DNA from: Fidelibacterota bacterium
GTDB taxonomy: Bacteria; Pseudomonadota; Alphaproteobacteria; Rhodospirillales; Rhodospirillaceae
Assembly (NCBI GenBank): GCA_947473445.1
Contig: CANJEU010000046.1
Coordinates: 1-10,232, forward strand
Length of the DNA stretch: 10,232 nucleotides
Reading direction: 5' to 3'
Shown here: one piece after another, positions 6,002 through 10,232 of the stretch
Position numbering within the stretch: the first letter of the stretch is position 1
How the letters are laid out: each line of letters starts with the position of its first letter
Position numbers and translations under genes: made by a program
Notes under the pieces: generated by a model
What the model was told of the DNA's origin: nothing
The model's input: the letters and a program-made list of their open reading frames with translations, nothing else
Databases searched by the model: none

Positions 6002-7741
6002 TTATTCTGCGCTGACCGAAGACGGCGAGACGCTCGCTGCCTTGGCTGGCGCCGAAGATTGATCCGCTACTTTCGAGAACGCGCTGCTCATCACCACCGT
6101 CTTGAGCAACTCGCGCAGACGGTAGCCATTGGCCGCAAAGTTTTTATCCAGACCCTGGAGCATCTGGCGGTCCGCGCCCGTGGTCGGGCTGCCGGTGCCA
6201 TAGGCGTAAACGCGTTTGACGATGCACGAGGTCACCGCCGGGTGATCGTGCATCGCCTGGGCAAGGCCCTTCACGTCCGTGAAGCTCTTGCCATCCAGGC
6301 TGCCGGTGGCATCGATCGCCACGCCCCGCTCGGTCTCGCGGTACTGGCCCGCGCCGTCGAAGTTCTCGAGCGCAAGGCCCATGGGGTCGGTGATCTTGTG
6401 GCAGCCGGCGCACACGGGGTTTTCCAGGTGGAAGTTCACGCGGTCGCGCGCGGTGCGCAGGTTGCCCTTGGGGTTCTCGACCGCCGAGAAGTCAACGTTG
6501 GCCGGCGGACGCGGCACCACCTGGCACAGCAGCACTTCACGCAAGGCTTTGCCGCGCAAGGTGGCCGAGCTGCGGCCCGGATGCGAGTGACCGGCCAGGA
6601 AGCTGATGTGCGTCAGCAAGCCCATGCGCGGGCTGCCTTCGGGGAACTCGTACGGGCTCCAGCCCGGCGAGGTGGGAAGCTTGTAGATCGCCGCCAGCGA
6701 CGGCGAGATGAAGGTCTCGCGCGAGGTGAACAGATCGCGGTAGTCGCGGTCCTTGGTGATCAGCTGATCGATGACCGTGCGCAGGGTCTGCTCGCGCGCG
6801 TCCTGCACCGCCGTCGTCGTGAACACCGGATAGATCGCCGCGTCCTTGGCGAGGTTGTTGAAGTCCTCGAAGTGGAACATGTCGTCGAAGAAGGCGCGCA
6901 TGCCCGCTTCAAGGCGCGGGCTGGCCAGCATGCGGTCGAGCTGCTTTTGCAGGCCTTTCTGCGTGTGCAGCTCGCCCGTCTCTGCCGCCTTCAGCAGAAG
7001 ATCGTCGGGCGCGGCGTTCCACAGGAAGAACGAAAGACGCGTGGCCAGCGAATGGCCGTCGAGGCGCTGCTGACCGGGCTTTTGGGGATCGGCTTCGGCG
7101 CGTTCGGACACCATCAGAACGCGCGGGCTGAGCAGAACGCCTTCAAGCGCAACGCCAAGGCCGGCGTAGAAGTCTTTCAGGCGCGTCGCGGTCGCGCCAG
7201 CTTCCTTCACATACCCATCAAGACGCTGCTGATCGAGCGAATGGCGATAAACCAGACGGCCCACACCGGCCAGGAACTGCCGCGCGCAGGCATCGTCGGC
7301 CGCCTGCGGGTTCTTGGGCGTGCACGGGACGAGGAAGTTGCGGTTGCGCTCGTCGACCACCTGCTGCGCGGCCGTCGCGGCGGTCTTCTGATAGATCTCC
7401 ATCTGCGCGGCCGTGATGCCCGCGAACGACGTGCCCACGCTGAGCAGGCCATCGGTGCGCTGCACCGGCGCGAACGCCGTCGGGATGCTGATGCCCGGCC
7501 CAAATACATACGACAGCGTGTTGCGGTACTGCTCGGCCGTCATCAAGCGCAAACGCCGCGCCGACGTGTCGTCCGTCTCAGGGGCAACAACACTCGCAGC
7601 AGCCGCAGGCGCCTTGGCGGTGTCAGGAGCCGATGGCGCCGAACAATTTGCGAGCCCCGCCACAGCCAGAATTGCCACGCCCGCCGCCATCAGGCGCCGA
7701 AGGGACCCACTATTCTTGAGGTTCACGTATTGCACGTTCAT
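6002..7741 (-). CDS. Exported DUF1587/DUF1595/DUF1592/DUF1588/DUF1585 cytochrome-like protein
   Basis: The 579-residue product shows the complete domain string of this planctomycete/proteobacterial family: DUF1587 (RLMTAEQYRNTLSYVFG, 65-81), DUF1595 (CARQFLAGVGRLVYRHSLD, 152-170), DUF1592 (LDGHSLATRLSFFLWNAAPDD through FEDFNNLAKDAAIYP, 227-305), DUF1588 (RMGLLTHISFLAGHSHPGR through the haem motif, 372-468) and DUF1585 (SLDGKSFTDVKGLAQAM to LLKTVVMSSAFSK, 481-557). A single c-type haem site, C444-A-G-C447-H448, lies in NPVCAGCHKITDP, with M454 a possible distal ligand. Many relatives carry an additional N-terminal cytochrome domain, which is absent here. The N-terminus has a hydrophobic export signal ending in LANC at 30-33. 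This is near a lipobox, but Asn before Cys is not canonical, so membrane anchoring is uncertain. An Ala/Pro-rich linker (34-58) follows. The ATG at 7739-7741 has GGGAGG four bases upstream. First gene of the block. The reaction is unknown; haem binding and envelope location are well supported. Confidence 0.93.
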   Translation of the reverse strand: MNVQYVNLKNSGSLRRLMAAGVAILAVAGLANCSAPSAPDTAKAPAAAASVVAPETDDTSARRLRLMTAEQYRNTLSYVFGPGISIPTAFAPVQRTDGLLSVGTSFAGITAAQMEIYQKTAATAAQQVVDERNRNFLVPCTPKNPQAADDACARQFLAGVGRLVYRHSLDQQRLDGYVKEAGATATRLKDFYAGLGVALEGVLLSPRVLMVSERAEADPQKPGQQRLDGHSLATRLSFFLWNAAPDDLLLKAAETGELHTQKGLQKQLDRMLASPRLEAGMRAFFDDMFHFEDFNNLAKDAAIYPVFTTTAVQDAREQTLRTVIDQLITKDRDYRDLFTSRETFISPSLAAIYKLPTSPGWSPYEFPEGSPRMGLLTHISFLAGHSHPGRSSATLRGKALREVLLCQVVPRPPANVDFSAVENPKGNLRTARDRVNFHLENPVCAGCHKITDPMGLALENFDGAGQYRETERGVAIDATGSLDGKSFTDVKGLAQAMHDHPAVTSCIVKRVYAYGTGSPTTGADRQMLQGLDKNFAANGYRLRELLKTVVMSSAFSKVADQSSAPAKAASVSPSSVSAE

Positions 7742-7810
7742 TCATCCTCCCAACCAAGGATCACTTCGACCCTCGCGGCGAAAGGAAGCTGCCCGCCGGC
7801 TAACCCCTTG

Positions 7811-7884
7811 ATGGGTAGTGCGCTTCATCAAAGGTACCGGTCAGACGCCCTCCCAAGCGTATGGCCCACCCTGCAACTACCCAT
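7811..7884. repeat. 9-base inverted repeat with an overlapping hairpin
   Basis: ATGGGTAGT at 7811-7819 is exactly complementary to ACTACCCAT at 7876-7884, with 56 bases between the arms. TTGATG at 7808-7813 can instead pair with CATCAA at 7826-7831 (12-base loop, extended by CC/GG across a bulge). The two pairings share bases 7811-7813, so they exclude each other. Both arms lie 60-145 bases upstream of the cytochrome start on the likely leader. Function is unproven. Confidence 0.4.
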
Positions 7885-7932
7885 TGCGCGCCCGTCCGCG
7901 TCACAGCGCAAGTACATTTCTCTAATGCGCGT

Positions 7933-7963
7933 AAAAAAAACTATACCGCACCGCACGCGGCGC
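7933..7963 (-). terminator. Probable terminator of the exported amidohydrolase gene
   Basis: On the minus strand, about 39 bases after the TGA at 8002-8004, positions 7963-7948 fold as a GC-rich hairpin (six pairs, GCGCCG with CGGTGC, including one G-U, around a CGTG loop). After seven bases (GGTATAG) comes a run of eight T at 7940-7933. The spacer is longer than in an ideal intrinsic terminator, hence only moderate confidence. Confidence 0.42.
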
Positions 7964-7991
7964 GCAGACGTTAAGGCCGCAAACGCAGACC

Positions 7992-8003
7992 GAACGGCCG
8001 TTC
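7992..8003. repeat. Perfect palindrome GAACGGCCGTTC over a stop codon
   Basis: This 12-base palindrome extends to 18 bases (7990-8007 region) with a single mismatched pair. It overlaps the TGA of the amidohydrolase gene. The symmetry and size resemble operators of TetR-type regulators, but no such regulator is in the window, and a chance GC-rich palindrome is possible. Confidence 0.4.
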
Positions 8004-9225
8004 AGTTTTTCGCTGCGCTGGGTTCGTAGCGGTAGACCTTGCCGTCCTTCATCACGAAGCTCACGCGGCGCAGCGCGGTGATATCGGCCAAGGGGTCGCC
8101 CTCGACCGCGATGATATCCGCCTGCAGGCCGGGCTTAATCGCGCCGATGCTGGCCTCCAAGCCGATCGCCTTGGCATTGCGGGATGTGGTTGAGACGATG
8201 CCATCCATCGCCGGCCAACCGTTCTGAACACGGAAGATGACTTCCTCAGCATTGCGGCCTTCCGCGCCCGCGACGGCATCCGAGCCGGTGAGGATGATCA
8301 ACTTCGGCTCCGACGTGAACATGGCCTTCCAGCGCGGACCCTGATTTTTCAGAAACGCCTTCATATTGACGAAGGCTTCGGGGGTGTAGTTGCCGATACC
8401 GGTGTAGTTCTTCTCGTGCGCGACATAATTCTGCGTCACGACGCCGACTGTGGGTTCGAACAATACACCCGCGTCCGCCATGAGTTTGAACGTCGGCGGT
8501 GTGGCGAGCGAGCCGTGCACAACGGTCGTGCACTTCCCGGCCACGACGCGCTGGATGGAATCGTCGCCGTGCGCATGCACCCAGGTGCGAAGCCCCTGCT
8601 TACGCGCTTCATCGCAAAGCGCCGCCACCACTTCAGCGCTCAAGGTCGCACCGCCGCCTTCGCGCGAACTCTTTGAGGCGAAGATCTTGATGAGGTCGGC
8701 ACCCTCGGCCTTGCGGGCGCGCACGAAGGCGCGGCCTTCCTCGGGCGTCGCCGCCTGATTGGAGAACGAGGTGCTGGACGTTAGCAGGCGCGGACCGACC
8801 AGATGGCCGGTGGCAAGCTCGGCGCGCAGCAAAAGGTCATCGGCCGAGCCGATGCTCTGTACCGTCGTGTAGCCGGCCATCAAGGTCTTATTCAGGTTCT
8901 CGGCCCATCGCAGGGCCTGTTTTTCGCGCGGGATGCCCTTCATGTCGGCCCGGCCGTCGTCGTTGAAGTGCCAGGTGATGTGCACATGGTTGTCGATGAG
9001 GCCCGGAAGGACGGTCGCCTTGGTGAAATCGAAGGCCCACGGCCCTTTGGCGCCCTGTTCGACGGCGACGATCTTATCGCCCTGTACGGTGACAGTAGCG
9101 TCCTTCAACGATCCGCCCGCGCCATCGACCAATAAACCGGCGTGAATGCGGATCGGGGCGTCGGCGGCGTGCACTTGCGCGGCTGCGAACGTGAATGCGG
9201 CGGCGGCGACCAAAGACATCTTCAT
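8002..9225 (-). CDS. Exported amidohydrolase (imidazolonepropionase/Xaa-Pro dipeptidase-like)
   Basis: This 407-residue metal-dependent hydrolase of the amidohydrolase superfamily has a Sec signal peptide (MKMSLVAAAAFTFAAAQVHA|A) and so acts in the periplasm or outside. An N-terminal beta-sandwich start (IRIHAGLLVDGAGGSLKDATVTVQGDKI) is followed by metal-site residues in superfamily order: H80 and H82 in GLIDNHVHITWH, probable carboxylated K180 in ADLIKIFASK, His in TWVHAHGDD (217/219), H237 in TTVVHGS, and D316 in TGSDA. The C-terminal ending (GAIKPGLQADIIAVEGDPLADI) is typical of COG1228-type enzymes, which include prolidases acting on Xaa-Pro or Xaa-Arg/Lys dipeptides. The exact substrate cannot be assigned. 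The ATG at 9223-9225 is chosen because GGGAGGG lies six bases upstream and the signal peptide begins there. An in-frame ATG 165 bases further upstream would overlap the divergent gene. It is transcribed divergently from the deacylase-like gene at 9326. Confidence 0.92.
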   Translation of the reverse strand: MKMSLVAAAAFTFAAAQVHAADAPIRIHAGLLVDGAGGSLKDATVTVQGDKIVAVEQGAKGPWAFDFTKATVLPGLIDNHVHITWHFNDDGRADMKGIPREKQALRWAENLNKTLMAGYTTVQSIGSADDLLLRAELATGHLVGPRLLTSSTSFSNQAATPEEGRAFVRARKAEGADLIKIFASKSSREGGGATLSAEVVAALCDEARKQGLRTWVHAHGDDSIQRVVAGKCTTVVHGSLATPPTFKLMADAGVLFEPTVGVVTQNYVAHEKNYTGIGNYTPEAFVNMKAFLKNQGPRWKAMFTSEPKLIILTGSDAVAGAEGRNAEEVIFRVQNGWPAMDGIVSTTSRNAKAIGLEASIGAIKPGLQADIIAVEGDPLADITALRRVSFVMKDGKVYRYEPSAAKN

Positions 9226-9325
9226 AGGCGGCCCTCCCTTGCTGAAGCGCCAACTGTAGGAGCCGCGCGGCCAGGATGGTAGAATAATATGCGTGCGGAA
9301 GGGATGATCGGGCAGAAGGCACCCC
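9226..9325. promoter_or_regulatory. Divergent promoter region of two exported amidohydrolases
   Basis: This 100-base gap separates two divergent start codons and must carry both promoters. The AT-rich core at 9280-9290 holds overlapping -10-like hexamers: TAGAAT on the plus strand (9280-9285) and TATTAT on the minus strand (9283-9288). No good -35 box was found for either. The Shine-Dalgarno sites are GGGAGGG (9232-9238, minus) and AGAAGG (9314-9319, plus). The overlapping cores suggest shared regulation, which is inference. Confidence 0.4.
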
Positions 9326-10232
9326 ATGAAGACGATGCTGCGCGGCGGCGTGATTTTTCTTACGGCGTTCATGTGCGCACCCGCGGCCATGGCGGCTCAA
9401 TCTTATGACCTCATCATCCGCAACGGGATCGTGGTGGACGGCACCGGGCGGGAGGGATTCCCGGCCGATGTTCTGATCCGCGGCGATGAAATCGTCACGA
9501 TCGCCAAGGCCCCGGCCGATAGCAATGCAACGCGGACAATCGATGCCGCCGGGCGCATCGTGGCACCGGGCTTCATCGACGCCCATTCTCACGGTCAGGC
9601 GTTGGACAAAGCGCAGGCTTTCGAAAATTTCCTCGCCATGGGCGTCACCACCATCGTGCTCGGGCAGGACGGCAGCAGCCCCGACGACACCAGCATCGCG
9701 GCCAAGCCCCCGCTTTTGAAGGACTGGTTTGCGCAGCTGGCCACTTCACCTCCGCCCGTCAATGTGGCCACCCTGATCGGCTTTGGATCGGTGCGGCGTG
9801 AATCGCAGGCGCCTTACGATGCCGCGGCGAGCCCCGCGCAAACTCAAGCAATGGAAAGGCTCATCGAACAGGGCCTGACCGAAGGCGCCTTCGGCGTCAG
9901 CCTTGGCCTTGAATATGTGCCGATGATTGCCGCCAGCGCGGCAGAGTTGCAGGCCGTTGCCAAGGCTGTCGGCCGTCACGACGGCATCGTCATGAGCCAT
10001 ATGCGCAGCGAGGACGACGATAAAGTCGCCGGATCCATCGACGAACTGTTGGCGATGGGCGAACACGCGCGCGTGCATGTGGCGCACATCAAGGTCGTAT
10101 ACGGGAAGACGGCCCGTGACGGTCAGGCGGTGCTCGATCAGCTGAGCGCCGCCCGCGCACGAGGCATGAAAGTCACCGCCGACGTTTATCCGTACATCGC
10201 AAGCCACACCGGGATCGCCATCGTGTTTCCCG
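9326..10232 (+). CDS. Exported N-acyl-D-amino-acid deacylase-like amidohydrolase, N-terminal part (runs off right edge)
   Basis: The frame is open from ATG 9326 to the edge (302 codons). A Sec signal peptide comes first (MKTMLRGGVIFLTAFMCAPAAMA|A). The sequence follows the D-aminoacylase/N-acyl-D-amino-acid deacylase pattern: SYDLIIRNGIVVDGTGREGF (26-45), PGFIDAHSHG with metal ligands H87 and H89 (81-90), MGVTTIVLGQDGSS (105-118), SLGLEYVPMIAAS (192-204), SHMRSED with H225 (224-230), VAHIK with H254 (252-256) and VTADVYPY (283-290). Characterised D-aminoacylases have a cysteine metal ligand in a 'GNCG' motif. Here the matching site is GQDG, so D115 takes the cysteine position. This suggests a subfamily with altered metal coordination or substrate. 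Family enzymes hydrolyse N-acyl-D-amino acids or related dipeptides. AGAAGG lies six bases before the start. The C-terminal part, including the expected catalytic Asp, lies beyond the window. Confidence 0.9.
   Translation, partial: MKTMLRGGVIFLTAFMCAPAAMAAQSYDLIIRNGIVVDGTGREGFPADVLIRGDEIVTIAKAPADSNATRTIDAAGRIVAPGFIDAHSHGQALDKAQAFENFLAMGVTTIVLGQDGSSPDDTSIAAKPPLLKDWFAQLATSPPPVNVATLIGFGSVRRESQAPYDAAASPAQTQAMERLIEQGLTEGAFGVSLGLEYVPMIAASAAELQAVAKAVGRHDGIVMSHMRSEDDDKVAGSIDELLAMGEHARVHVAHIKVVYGKTARDGQAVLDQLSAARARGMKVTADVYPYIASHTGIAIVFP

Larger units (their letters stand above)
7742..8001. promoter_or_regulatory. Upstream region/leader of the four-gene block
   Basis: These 260 bases have no supported gene and must hold the promoter of the minus-strand block unless transcription reads through from 8002-9225. 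I found no clear -35/-10 pair. The region contains a terminator candidate near its right end, a long-range inverted repeat (7811-7819 with 7876-7884), and a local hairpin (7808-7813 with 7826-7831) that overlaps one arm of it. The Shine-Dalgarno GGGAGG of the cytochrome gene lies at 7746-7751. Confidence 0.5.

Noticed and set aside
4619..8029. Uninterrupted plus-strand open frame of 1136 codons opposite the cytochrome and DUF1552 genes
   Set aside because: It is in exact codon-on-codon register with both minus-strand genes, so it stays open simply because they avoid TTA, CTA and TCA codons in GC-rich DNA. The translation is Arg/His/Ala-rich with no domain, while the minus strand matches known families.
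9226..9390. 55-residue N-terminal extension of the minus-strand amidohydrolase
   Set aside because: It would run across the divergent promoter region and into the opposite gene. The ATG at 9225 begins a signal peptide and has GGGAGGG upstream.
9746..10207. Minus-strand open frame of 153 codons
   Set aside because: It is a shadow of the deacylase-like gene, whose plus-strand frame carries the metal-site motifs.

Overview
The window looks like part of a high-GC, Gram-negative proteobacterial chromosome. The evidence is a large TonB-dependent receptor with a signal peptide and a plug carrying the 'EEVVVTGSR' N-terminus typical of Caulobacterales, sphingomonads and Steroidobacter-like gammaproteobacteria, plus several Sec- or Tat-exported proteins. 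I cannot fix the genus, and the alpha- versus gammaproteobacterial assignment is only a leaning. No RNA genes, insertion sequences, CRISPR arrays or phage genes were seen.

Layout from left to right: (1) 1-1871, minus strand: N-terminal 623 codons of a TonB-dependent receptor, running off the left edge. (2) 1872-2107: leader of that receptor, with a terminator-like hairpin and T-tract just before its Shine-Dalgarno. (3) 2108-7741, minus strand: four closely spaced genes transcribed right to left. They are a one-haem DUF1587/1595/1592/1588/1585 cytochrome-like protein (6002-7741), a DUF1552 protein with a twin-arginine-like signal (4655-5986), a secreted protein with three PF03640-type repeats (3265-4629), and an unrecognised exported 368-residue protein (2108-3214). 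Gaps are 15, 25 and 50 bases. (4) 7742-8001: intergenic leader holding an inverted repeat and a probable terminator for the gene on its right. (5) 8002-9225, minus strand: an exported imidazolonepropionase/prolidase-like amidohydrolase. (6) 9226-9325: short divergent promoter region. (7) 9326 to the right edge, plus strand: the first 302 codons of an exported N-acyl-D-amino-acid deacylase-like amidohydrolase.

How they may work together (inference): the four-gene block encodes only exported proteins, and two of its families are redox- or haem-associated or of unknown function. It reads towards a TonB receptor in the same orientation, so it may be a cell-envelope redox or uptake/processing system whose substrate cannot be read from the sequence. 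The two divergent amidohydrolases look like a separate pair for periplasmic hydrolysis of amide or peptide-like compounds. The block at 2108-7741 plus the receptor is the best candidate here for an undescribed system.
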